Positions 1 through 6,783 of a stretch of DNA of 7,071 nt are shown here, in pieces (position 1 is the stretch's first letter; the number at the start of each line of letters is the position of its first letter). The DNA is from Gammaproteobacteria bacterium (lineage in GTDB: Bacteria; Pseudomonadota; Gammaproteobacteria; GCA-001735895), in assembly GCA_003231795.1 (NCBI GenBank), contig QIJI01000033.1, forward strand, positions 1 through 7,071, written 5' to 3'. A model generated the notes under the pieces. That model saw nothing but the letters and a program-made list of their open reading frames with translations. It did not search any database and was not told where the DNA came from. The position numbers and the translations under genes are program-made.

Positions 1-207
1 GAGGCCTTTAAGCGCCTCGCCGATGAATCAAAGGCTGACGCTGAAGACCAACCCGTTCGCCTGCCGGGCAAGAATGCCAGGCAGCGACGTATTCAACAAC
101 TCGAACAGGGTGTGACGCTTTATCCAACGATTCTTCAGGATCTAGAACCCTGGACGGAAAAATATAAAATTACAATGCCGTCGCCGTTGTCAAAACCGGC
201 ACACTGA
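1..207 (+). CDS. 3' end of an unidentified protein-coding gene (partial)
   Basis: Frame 1 is open from the window edge to a TGA at 205-207, giving 68 C-terminal residues. I do not recognise the family. The visible part is hydrophilic and rich in charged residues and Gln: an acidic/basic stretch (ADESKADAEDQ), then LPGKNARQRRIQQLEQG, then YPTILQDLEPW near residues 41-51. It has no membrane segment and looks like a helical, soluble C-terminus. The last 11 or so codons lie over the antisense 3' end of the methyltransferase gene, a 38-bp convergent overlap. The tail could be longer than in relatives because an ancestral stop was lost. Codon choice resembles the neighbouring genes, so I treat it as real. 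The start and most of the gene lie outside the window, and no function can be assigned from this piece. Confidence 0.6.
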   Translation, partial: EAFKRLADESKADAEDQPVRLPGKNARQRRIQQLEQGVTLYPTILQDLEPWTEKYKITMPSPLSKPAH

Positions 208-940
208 CGAAACCGAATCGACCCTCACGGTCAGCAGTCTCCAGTTGCTGTAGCCAGGCAGCAACCTTTCCGGCTTCGACAGCCTGTGCCAGCGCAAATG
301 CAGCCACCAGTTGCGAGGCCCAGCGGGCAAAGGCATTTTCGTGCATGTGCGTATTGATAAAAGCGATCGGCCTTTGCGCGATACCATTGAATCCTGCCGC
401 TTTCAGTTTGACCGGCAACTCCAGCGGCAACATCTGATGCGGACAGTGCAGACGCCAGGTATTGTGAATCAGATTATTCAGCTCGGGTTCGGCCCCATGA
501 AAGCGCCAGTGATCCCACAATACCGAGACCATCGCAGCGCGGCCCCCGGGTTTCATCACTCGCGCCGATTCAGCCAAAGCAGCATCGACATCATCGATAT
601 ACTCGTACATCTGTATCGAGGCGAGGCAATCGAATTTCTCATCTTCAAAAGGCAAATTAGTTGCATCGCCGGTCAGCAATTCCACCATATCCAGACTCGC
701 GCAGTGCTCACGGGCGGCACTTATCTGCTCTTCGCTTGCGTCGAGTCCAATCACCCGACCTGTATCACCAGTTGCAAGTGCCGCATCACGCACCAGATGT
801 CCTGCACCGCAACCCAGATCGAGTACCGATTGCCCGGACTGGATGCCAAGTGCTTCAAAAACTGCAAGCCGGCGTGAAGTACCTTCCTGGCACTCGGCAA
901 TCTTGCGCTGCCATAGTCCGATGTCACCACCAAAATCCAT
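170..940 (-). CDS. Class I SAM-dependent methyltransferase (Methyltransf_11/UbiE-like)
   Basis: This 256-residue soluble protein has a Rossmann-type SAM-binding fold. Seen directly are motif I VLDLGCGAG (residues 39-47), the acidic end of strand 2 in VIGLDAS (63-69), the GDATNLPF loop (91-98), strand 4 FDCLASIQMYEYIDD (about 103-117) with the usual hydrophobic/acidic run, and R127-VMKPGG (127-133). This order is typical of Methyltransf_11 small-molecule methyltransferases. The C-terminal third, rich in His, Trp and Asn, should form the acceptor-binding cap and is not diagnostic. The substrate is unknown; relatives act on quinones, sterols, polyketides or arsenite, and the Cys pattern of ArsM is absent. 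The start is well supported: GGAGGAG (complement of 945-951) lies 4 bases before the ATG. It is 99 bp downstream of the MFS transporter on the same strand, so co-transcription is possible. Its 3' end overlaps the convergent left-edge gene. Confidence 0.92.
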   Translation of the reverse strand: MDFGGDIGLWQRKIAECQEGTSRRLAVFEALGIQSGQSVLDLGCGAGHLVRDAALATGDTGRVIGLDASEEQISAAREHCASLDMVELLTGDATNLPFEDEKFDCLASIQMYEYIDDVDAALAESARVMKPGGRAAMVSVLWDHWRFHGAEPELNNLIHNTWRLHCPHQMLPLELPVKLKAAGFNGIAQRPIAFINTHMHENAFARWASQLVAAFALAQAVEAGKVAAWLQQLETADREGRFGFVSVPVLTTATAL

Positions 941-1039
941 AATGCTCCTCCCCGATTGTTAATCCGGTAAAGTAAACAACAGTTTGGATGCGGGATCAAA
1001 CATCGTGCAGTTTTTCGCGGGCTCCTTTTCACTAAATAT

Positions 1040-2224
1040 TCAGATCGTAGTTTGTCGCATAGGCGGCAAAAACAGGGCCGCGATAAAAATAACAAACGCG
1101 CACACGGCGAGCAGGCCGAACAACACGCCGAAACCCCAACCACCATGAATCCATGCGATCAAAGGCACCGCCGATGCGCTAACCGAAAACCCGATGATGT
1201 AACTAATTGAATATGCCCGACTGCGCCACTCGCTACGCGCCACGCGCCCTACCAGAACGTCATTGATTGGAATTTCACCGAATACCGTCAGCATAAAAGC
1301 AAACGCAACAATCAATGCCGGTAGCCCGGTTAGCGGTATCATGATTGCAAACAACACGGCCTGCACAAACGCCAGCGTGGCAAAAATAATGCGGACTGAA
1401 TAACGATCGATCAGGTAGCCCACTGCGAGCTGTGCGAAAGCGGCTACCGAAAAGACGAGAAAGGTATACAGACCAATCTCGGTTGCGCTGCCAGCCAGAT
1501 CACCGAGCCGTTCATCCAGGACCTTGGGCAGCGCAAATGTGGTGCTCTGGAAAATAATGCCGCCAACCGCGGTAGTAAAAAAGATGACCGCAAATATACG
1601 AATCAGCAGGTTTCTCGGAAATGATTCACCTGCCCGATTGTCGTCGCTGGACTCACGCTTGCCGGATTGACTGCGACCTTTGCTTTCAAAAACCAGGTAG
1701 GCGATTCCGACAGCAATCGAAATGATTCCGGGCCACTGAAATGCGCTTTGCCATCCGTCATAGTCAATCAACACCCCGGTCAGCAAAGCAGCACAGGCGA
1801 CTCCCATGTTTCCAAAAACCCCGTTGATCGCAAGTGGTACTCCCATCTTGCTGCGCCCCTGCACCACCATTGCCAGTCCCACCGGATGATAAATGGCAGC
1901 GAAAATGCCGACCAGGGTCAAAGCGGCGCCGATTTCGAAGGGCGTACTGGCAAATCCGGCAACAATCGAACTGGCACCGATTCCGATAAAGAATATCGCC
2001 ATCATCCCCTCGCGACTCCATTTGTCTGCCAGCCAGCCAGCCGGTACCGCGCCAAGCCCGAACGCGATTAACCCCGGAGTGGCATAAGGAATGAGTTCGG
2101 CATAACTCAGGCCCCATTCCCGTGTCAGTTGCAGTGCTGCCGCAGACGCAAAAATCAATACGAAAAAATGATCGAGAAAATGACCGGCGTTGAGGAACAG
2201 AAAACGAATTTGATCGCGTCGCAT
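1040..2224 (-). CDS. MFS transporter, 12 transmembrane helices
   Basis: This 394-residue inner-membrane protein has the two-times-six helix layout of the major facilitator superfamily. Hydrophobic segments fall near residues 8-31, 43-63, 74-93, 97-120, 133-153, 163-180, then 206-226, 247-270, 277-297, 301-321, 337-357 and 364-386. A hydrophilic central loop (about 181-205) lies between the halves. The loop after helix 2 carries MFS motif A in the form GWLADKWSREG (63-73), and its second-half counterpart is GYLIDRYSVR (269-278). HFLDHFFVL (15-23) and the AAIYHPVG segment (109-116) recall the fosmidomycin-resistance (Fsr/YfcJ-like) branch of drug and metabolite exporters. That subfamily call is inference, and the substrate is unknown. 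The ATG at 2224 has AAAGG five bases upstream. The protein is full length. It lies 99 bp upstream of the methyltransferase and 249 bp downstream of the M14 peptidase gene, from which a hairpin probably insulates it. Confidence 0.92.
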   Translation of the reverse strand: MRRDQIRFLFLNAGHFLDHFFVLIFASAAALQLTREWGLSYAELIPYATPGLIAFGLGAVPAGWLADKWSREGMMAIFFIGIGASSIVAGFASTPFEIGAALTLVGIFAAIYHPVGLAMVVQGRSKMGVPLAINGVFGNMGVACAALLTGVLIDYDGWQSAFQWPGIISIAVGIAYLVFESKGRSQSGKRESSDDNRAGESFPRNLLIRIFAVIFFTTAVGGIIFQSTTFALPKVLDERLGDLAGSATEIGLYTFLVFSVAAFAQLAVGYLIDRYSVRIIFATLAFVQAVLFAIMIPLTGLPALIVAFAFMLTVFGEIPINDVLVGRVARSEWRSRAYSISYIIGFSVSASAVPLIAWIHGGWGFGVLFGLLAVCAFVIFIAALFLPPMRQTTI

Positions 2225-2352
2225 AGCAACCTTTTGAATTTGACTCGGGGCCCATTGTTAACCGAAAGGTTTTGGCGCACTCACTCTATAAGGACAAATT
2301 ATGCCGCGATATCGCCAAATAACTGACAAGACATCGCATCTAATGTAAACAA

Positions 2353-2373
2353 GGATCGGACCTTAACCGATCC
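2353..2373 (-). terminator. Candidate intrinsic terminator after the M14 carboxypeptidase gene
   Basis: GGATCGG (2353-2359) and CCGATCC (2367-2373) are perfect 7-bp arms around a 7-base loop. Read on the minus strand, the stem is followed directly by TTGTTTACATTA, a weak T-rich tract. It lies about 100 bp past the carboxypeptidase stop and about 130 bp before the MFS start codon, where a terminator between transcription units would be expected. The short U-tract keeps confidence moderate. Confidence 0.4.
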
Positions 2374-2391
2374 GCCAGAAAATCGATGTAA

Positions 2392-2429
2392 GGAGCCTCT
2401 GATTCATTCATAAATTGATCAGAGGCTCC
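2392..2429. repeat. Palindrome with 12-bp perfect arms (possible mini-MITE or bidirectional terminator)
   Basis: GGAGCCTCTGAT (2392-2403) and ATCAGAGGCTCC (2418-2429) are perfect inverted repeats separated by 14 bases. The loop edges also pair in part. The flanks read GTAA on the left (2388-2391) and CTAA on the right (2430-2433), a possible degenerate target duplication. Neither side has a strong T-run, so a pure terminator role is not obvious. The outer motif GGAGCCT also begins the right arm (minus-strand reading) of the larger palindrome at 6784-6948, which suggests that both derive from ends of related insertion sequences. That link is inference. Confidence 0.55.
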
Positions 2430-2473
2430 CTAATGCCTGCCTGATCAAAGCAATCGCATCGATCCGGAAATCG

Positions 2474-3607
2474 TCAGGGTCTGATGACCTGATCCCAGCA
2501 CAGATGTAAGGCATCGAGGCAGGAATGTGCGAGCTTGCCACAGCGTTCCGGGCTCCAGCCCTGAATGATATCCGGGGTATCGCTGGCATCCTTGAACGGC
2601 ATTTCCAGCGTCATAACCAGCGCTGAAAACCGCTCGGCCAGCGAATTGGAGCAATAGCTCATGTTGGCCTGACCCACTGAATTGGCGGGGTAACCATTTT
2701 CAATCTGAAAATCCGGATTAATGTTAGCGAGTGTCAACTTGAATAAATCGAGCTGCTTCTGGCGGTGTTGATTCCAGCCCGGAATACCCCCGGTACCGGC
2801 AATGAAATTGTATGGCAGCGCTTCGTCGCCATGCACATCGAAACCGAAATCCAGCCCGGTTTGATGAATTTTATCGAGTACGCACAACACTTCGGGACTT
2901 CTATCAGGCGTCGGATCACGCCATTCCCGATTCAGATTTGATCCCACCGCATTAGTACGCAGATGTCCGCGGCGACTGCCGTCGGGATTCATATTGGGTA
3001 CCAGATAAATAACTGCCTTTTGCAGAATCGAATTCACCACCGGATCGCTCGGATCTACCAGGCGATTAACCATGCCTTCCATCCACCATTCGGCCATGGT
3101 TTCACCCGGATGCTGGCGCGCTACCATCCAGATCGATTTCCGCTTAGCATCGGATTCGCCAAAACTCAGGCAATCCATGGTTTGTCCGTCCAGGGTTAAT
3201 CCCAGGGTTTCGACCTGGCAGCGTTCACTGGTTTGCGCGAGCGCAATCAGGTCTGCGTGACGTTCCATCGAATAAGGGGCAAAGTAGGCAAAATAAACCT
3301 GATCTTCGCTGCTGTTAAACTCTATTACCAGATTATCGCCATCGAATGCAGTATCGACCCGGAACCAGAATTCGCGATCATAACTGGCGACAGCGCGGTA
3401 ATCCTTCCAGCCATTCGGGTAAGCAGCACCCCCGGCATTGGTAATGACATAGCGGCAATCGAGATCGCGAACATTAGCCGCACGAAAATAAAACCACTGA
3501 TAGAACTCGGATTGATTATCCTGATGGATATTCAACACAACCTCCCCCGGGTTACTGCAATCTATGCATTCGATATTGCCGCCATCGAACTGGCTCGAGA
3601 TGATCAT
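2474..3607 (-). CDS. M14-family zinc carboxypeptidase, cytosolic (CCP/Nna1-like) type
   Basis: This 377-residue protein has no signal peptide and is expected in the cytoplasm. Residues 1 to about 120 form the beta-rich N-terminal domain typical of cytosolic carboxypeptidases (note FYQWFYFRA 35-43, and YFAYFAPYS 105-113). The M14 catalytic domain follows: zinc ligands H166 and E169 in RQHPGET (164-170), the NMNPDG motif (205-210), R217 in HLRTNA, NLNREW (224-229) for substrate carboxylate binding, third zinc ligand H259 in DVHGDE, and the catalytic Glu E335 in TLEMPFKD. All key residues are present, so it should be active. Family knowledge: eukaryotic members remove C-terminal glutamates from tubulin, while the physiological substrates of bacterial members are poorly known. 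An in-frame TAA two codons upstream leaves the ATG at 3607 as the outermost start. The ribosome-binding site is weak. It diverges from the aminopeptidase gene 39 bp away. Confidence 0.94.
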   Translation of the reverse strand: MIISSQFDGGNIECIDCSNPGEVVLNIHQDNQSEFYQWFYFRAANVRDLDCRYVITNAGGAAYPNGWKDYRAVASYDREFWFRVDTAFDGDNLVIEFNSSEDQVYFAYFAPYSMERHADLIALAQTSERCQVETLGLTLDGQTMDCLSFGESDAKRKSIWMVARQHPGETMAEWWMEGMVNRLVDPSDPVVNSILQKAVIYLVPNMNPDGSRRGHLRTNAVGSNLNREWRDPTPDRSPEVLCVLDKIHQTGLDFGFDVHGDEALPYNFIAGTGGIPGWNQHRQKQLDLFKLTLANINPDFQIENGYPANSVGQANMSYCSNSLAERFSALVMTLEMPFKDASDTPDIIQGWSPERCGKLAHSCLDALHLCWDQVIRP

Positions 3608-3646
3608 GTATTATTTCGCCCTGAAAATCATGCCTGAGGAAACAGT
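3608..3646. promoter_or_regulatory. Compact 39-bp divergent spacer between two peptidase genes
   Basis: Only 39 bp separate the start codons of the two divergent genes, so at least one promoter must extend into coding sequence. TATTAT at 3609-3614, preceded by TG, is a plausible -10 element for the rightward gene and would give a leader of roughly 25 bases. No good -35 lies at standard distance. For that gene, GAGGA (3636-3640) lies 6 bases before the GTG start. I see no convincing leftward promoter. Confidence 0.3.
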
Positions 3647-4741
3647 GTGAGAGAATACTGTATGCGTGGTGTTTTTACGATTTGTTTGATCTTGCTAAGC
3701 GGCTGCGCCGAACTCGGCTACTACTGGCATAGCGCCAACGGGCATCTCGGAGTGATGAATCAGCGCGTTGATATCGAGGATTTACTCAAGCAGGACACTA
3801 CCGATCCAACGCTCGCCAAACGCTTGCGACTGGTACAGGAAATCCGCCTGTTTTCGATCGATCGGCTCAAACTTCCCGATAACGGCAGTTATCGAAGTTA
3901 TGTCGAGCTGGAAAATCCTTATGTGCTGCAAAACCTGTTTGCCGCGCCCGAGTTCTCAACTCGCCTGTACCAATGGTGTTACCCGATTATCGGTTGTGCC
4001 AGTTATCGCGGTTACTATGACGAGGAAAGACTGCGAGCCTATATCGAAAAGCTCAAGTCCGACGGATTCGAAGTTCATGTCGGGCAGGTGTCCGCTTATT
4101 CAACGTTGGGCTGGTTCGACGATCCGGTGTTGAGCAGTTTTATCAACTGGCCCGACTATCGACTGGCTGGACTGCTGTTTCACGAACTGACTCATCAAAA
4201 GATTTTTATCGACGATGACACTACCTTCAACGAATCACTGGCCTCGACAGTGCAGCAAGCCGGCACCGAACTGTGGTTAATCGAGCAACAGCAGTCCGAT
4301 AAGCTCGACGGTTATCACCGCTGGCTCAGGTACCGTGACCAGGTCATTGAATTGATCGTCAGTACACAACAAAAGCTTAATAAAATTTATGCTTCCGAAG
4401 TGAGCGATATCGATAAGCGGGCGGCTAAACAACGGGCATTTACACAAGCTCGCGCGGAACATTCGGCAATCGCAGAGCGTCATTCGGTGACCGGTGGGTT
4501 TAACAAATGGTTTGCCGCGGAATTAAACAATGCAAAATTCGGCTCGGTCGCTGCTTACAATTCCCAGGTACCGGCATTTCTCGCAATTCTCGACTATCAC
4601 CAACGCCAATTTGATCGTTTTTACGAATATGTCAATCGATTGTCCGGACTGGACAAGACCCATCGGGATAGATGCCTTAATGGCTGGTTAGCGACAGATA
4701 AACCCCCGGACAACTGTCCGCTTGTCACAAATGCGGGCTAG
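3647..4741 (+). CDS. Putative lipoprotein aminopeptidase, zinc-dependent (PF10023-like)
   Basis: This 364-residue protein carries a lipoprotein signal peptide: a short basic start, a hydrophobic stretch (about 9-18) and lipobox LSGC ending at C20. The mature protein would start at C20. Alanine at +2 predicts outer-membrane sorting. The catalytic signature is HELTHQ (179-184), with zinc ligands H179 and H183, catalytic E180, and a probable third ligand E196 in FNESLAS 13 residues later, the gluzincin spacing. The context YRLAGLLFHELTHQ and the RLSGLDKTHRDRC-like tail match predicted aminopeptidases of PF10023/COG4324, found in Proteobacteria. Activity and substrate are inferred. The start is GTG at 3647, backed by GAGGA 6 bases upstream. 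The in-frame ATG at 3662 (residue 6) is an alternative and would keep the signal peptide. Its TAG stop overlaps the stop of the convergent amidase gene by 4 bp. Confidence 0.88.
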   Translation: MREYCMRGVFTICLILLSGCAELGYYWHSANGHLGVMNQRVDIEDLLKQDTTDPTLAKRLRLVQEIRLFSIDRLKLPDNGSYRSYVELENPYVLQNLFAAPEFSTRLYQWCYPIIGCASYRGYYDEERLRAYIEKLKSDGFEVHVGQVSAYSTLGWFDDPVLSSFINWPDYRLAGLLFHELTHQKIFIDDDTTFNESLASTVQQAGTELWLIEQQQSDKLDGYHRWLRYRDQVIELIVSTQQKLNKIYASEVSDIDKRAAKQRAFTQARAEHSAIAERHSVTGGFNKWFAAELNNAKFGSVAAYNSQVPAFLAILDYHQRQFDRFYEYVNRLSGLDKTHRDRCLNGWLATDKPPDNCPLVTNAG

Positions 4742-5562
4742 TGCTGTTCGAGTGTGAAATCTCTTTCGTTGGCCAGGTTCGGAATACGGCTACGGACCGC
4801 GGCGACCCGGGACAGGTCGATATCGGCAAAAATAACACCGGGTTCGGGACCCGCATCTGCGAGAATATCACCCCATGGGTCAACGATCAGGGAATGTCCC
4901 CAGGAATAGCGTTTGTCGACATGATGCCCGCATTGATTCGGTGCCAGAATGTAACACCCGGTTTCAATGGCGCGGGCACGAACCAGCGTATGCCAATGTG
5001 CTTTTCCGGTGGTCTGGGTGAAGGCAGCGGGTATGGTAATGACTTCGGCGCCAGCCCTGGCCAGGGCACTGTACAAGGCCGGGAATCGCAAATCGTAACA
5101 AATCGACAGGCCCAGGGTGCCGCAGTCGGATTTTACCGTAACCGCCTTGTCACCGGACGCGATAGCATCTGATTCGCGGTAACTTTCACCGTTGGCCAGT
5201 TCGATGTCGAACATGTGGAGTTTATTATAACGCGCACAAATATCGCCGCTCTTATCCAACAGAAAACTGCGGTTGTAAATCTTTTCGTTTTCCAGGATCA
5301 ACTGCGAACCGACCAGAATAGAAACCCGGTGTTGTGCCGCTTTGGCTCGAAACGCTTGCAGACCGGCGTCGTCAGCTTCGCTGAAAGTGGCCGCTGGAAT
5401 CTGTTCGTTTACCGGCTCCATCAGAGCGACCGTTTCCGCCAACGCGACAAGATCAGCGCCACCGGCTACCGCTTCATCGATGCGTGCACAGACCCAGTCG
5501 ATGTTCGCCGGGATATCCCGGGTTGCAGTGTTCTGGATGCAGGCAGCGCGGAATTTAGTCAT
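4738..5562 (-). CDS. Carbon-nitrogen hydrolase (nitrilase superfamily), Nit1/deaminated-glutathione-amidase-like
   Basis: This 274-residue cytosolic amidase has an intact Glu-Lys-Cys triad: E43 in ALAET, K114 in RYNKLHMFD, and C155 in LSICYDLRFP. The accessory E130 (ESYRESDA) and the AAFTQTTGKAHWHTLVRARA block (179-198) are typical of the Nit branch. Family knowledge: Nit1 proteins hydrolyse deaminated glutathione, a side product of transaminases, as metabolite repair. The exact substrate here is inferred. I chose the ATG at 5562, because MTKFRAACIQ begins like the family's first beta strand. The frame is open 32 codons further, to 5658, but that part lies over the ald 3' end, has no family character and would exceed the usual length. 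The start overlaps the ald stop by 8 bp (5555-5562). GAGGAA lies about 10 bases upstream, so coupling to ald translation is likely. The 3' end shares CTAG (4738-4741) with the convergent aminopeptidase. Confidence 0.92.
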   Translation of the reverse strand: MTKFRAACIQNTATRDIPANIDWVCARIDEAVAGGADLVALAETVALMEPVNEQIPAATFSEADDAGLQAFRAKAAQHRVSILVGSQLILENEKIYNRSFLLDKSGDICARYNKLHMFDIELANGESYRESDAIASGDKAVTVKSDCGTLGLSICYDLRFPALYSALARAGAEVITIPAAFTQTTGKAHWHTLVRARAIETGCYILAPNQCGHHVDKRYSWGHSLIVDPWGDILADAGPEPGVIFADIDLSRVAAVRSRIPNLANERDFTLEQH

Positions 5563-6679
5563 GCCGCAGCACTTCCTCGGAATCATAATGCTCGTAGTCG
5601 AGATCCTGAGCCACTTCGCGTTGAGTAATTTTTCCCTTGTGCACATTGAGACCGTCACGCAGCCATTGATTCTCCAGCAGCGCCAGTCGGTAGCCCTTAT
5701 TCGCCAGAGTGATCACGTGCGGCAAGGTCACATTATTGAGCGCATAGGTTGAAGTGCGCGGAACTCCGCCGGGCATATTGGCAACGCAGTAATGCACCAC
5801 ATCGTCGACAATATAGGTCGGATCCGCATGGGTCGTCGGCTTCGAAGTTTCGCAACAGCCTCCCTGATCGATAGCGACATCAACGATAACGGAACCGGGT
5901 TTCATTCCCTTGACCATTTCTGCAGTCACCAGTTTTGGCGCTTCTGCACCCGGAATTAAAACACCCCCAATCACCAGATCGGCTTCGCTGACATGGCGTT
6001 CAATAGCATCATCGGTTGAAAATACCGTATTGGTACCACGACCAAACTGCTTCCAGTGCATTTCAAGAACTTCCGGGCTACGATCGATAACCCAGACATC
6101 GGCACCCATACCAACCGCAATATGCGTCGCATGGGTTCCAACCATGCCTGCGCCCAGTATCACTACCTTGGCCGGATCCACACCGGGGACTCCGCCCAAC
6201 AACATACCGAGCCCGCCATGCGGCTGCTCCAGACAATAAGCGCCCGCCTGGATCGACATACGCCCGGCAACCTTCGACATGGGTGCCAACAGCGGTAATC
6301 CGCCATAGGGTGACGTGACCGTTTCATAGGCAATGCAAACTGCCCCGCTTTCGACCAGATCCCGGGTCTGATCCGGATCAGGCGCCAGATGCAGGTAAGT
6401 AAACAAAATCTGGCCTTCGCGTAACATGGCACACTCAACTGCCTGAGGTTCTTTAACTTTTACGATCATTTCGGCTTGCGCAAATATTTCTGCTGCGCTA
6501 TCGATGATCTGTGCTCCGATTTGAGCGTATGCGGCATCGCTGACGCCGATACCGGCGCCCGCATTCGTTTCCACCATTACCTGATGCCCATGTTTGATTG
6601 CTTCACGAACACTGGCCGGCGCCATTCCGACGCGGTATTCATGGTTTTTTATTTCCCTGGGAACGCCTATTAACATCAT
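5555..6679 (-). CDS. ald: Alanine dehydrogenase (NAD-dependent)
   Basis: This 374-residue enzyme catalyses reversible oxidative deamination of L-alanine to pyruvate and ammonium with NAD+. It is cytoplasmic, usually a hexamer, and full length for the family. Numbered from the first Met, substrate-site residues are R16 (NHEYRVG), K76 (VKVKEP), H97 (TYLHLAP) and D271 (VAIDQGG). The Rossmann motif VILGAGMVG (173-181) is followed by the ribose-binding D199 (VWVIDRS). The HYCVANMPGGVPRTSTYALNN region (296-316) is also typical. Counting from the second Met (ATG at 6676) puts the four active-site residues at 15, 75, 96 and 270, as in well-studied Ald proteins. AGG then lies 8 bases before it, so 6676 may be the true start. 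The gene is first in a probable two-gene operon with the amidase, overlapping it by 8 bp. A 15-bp dyad about 75-90 bp upstream is a candidate operator. Confidence 0.97.
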   Translation of the reverse strand: MMLIGVPREIKNHEYRVGMAPASVREAIKHGHQVMVETNAGAGIGVSDAAYAQIGAQIIDSAAEIFAQAEMIVKVKEPQAVECAMLREGQILFTYLHLAPDPDQTRDLVESGAVCIAYETVTSPYGGLPLLAPMSKVAGRMSIQAGAYCLEQPHGGLGMLLGGVPGVDPAKVVILGAGMVGTHATHIAVGMGADVWVIDRSPEVLEMHWKQFGRGTNTVFSTDDAIERHVSEADLVIGGVLIPGAEAPKLVTAEMVKGMKPGSVIVDVAIDQGGCCETSKPTTHADPTYIVDDVVHYCVANMPGGVPRTSTYALNNVTLPHVITLANKGYRLALLENQWLRDGLNVHKGKITQREVAQDLDYEHYDSEEVLRHD

Positions 6680-6751
6680 TGCCGCCTGTTAGCTTAAAAA
6701 GCGCAAAAGTAATCAACCCGCAAAGCAGGTGCTAGTGCCAACAAAAACTAT

Positions 6752-6766
6752 TTACTGTACCAGTAA
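6752..6766. promoter_or_regulatory. 15-bp dyad upstream of ald, candidate operator
   Basis: TTACTG-TAC-CAGTAA is a perfect 6-bp inverted repeat with a 3-base centre, about 75-90 bases upstream of the ald start codon. This size and symmetry suit a dimeric transcription factor. Family knowledge: ald genes are often controlled by Lrp/AsnC-type regulators that respond to alanine. Assigning this site to such a regulator is inference. I found no strong -35/-10 pair for ald. A T-rich run near 6698-6704 (minus-strand TTTTTA) is at best a weak -10. Confidence 0.3.
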
Positions 6767-6783
6767 TGGCAGTTGCCGGTTTC

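Noticed and set aside
311..877. Long plus-strand open frame (188 codons) opposite the methyltransferase
   Set aside because: It lies wholly antisense to a gene with clear methyltransferase motifs, its translation is rich in Arg, His and Cys without domain character, and it has no convincing ribosome-binding site.
959..1003. 14-residue minus-strand frame (MFDPASKLLFTLPD) just before the methyltransferase ribosome-binding site
   Set aside because: It could be a leader peptide, but the only GGAG is about 18 bases from its ATG, too far for initiation, and there is no attenuator-like hairpin.
2225..2352. Promoter for the MFS gene (minus-strand TTGTCA with CATAAT)
   Set aside because: The two boxes are about 20 bp apart, which is too long for a normal sigma-70 promoter. 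No better pair was found, so none is annotated.
4707..4720. Hairpin CGGAC-AACT-GTCCG near the end of the aminopeptidase gene
   Set aside because: The stem is only 5 bp, lies inside coding sequence and has no T-run on either strand, so it is not a credible terminator.
5563..5658. 32-codon N-terminal extension of the amidase
   Set aside because: It overlaps the 3' end of ald in another frame, its residues resemble no nitrilase, and the family's first strand begins right after the ATG at 5562.
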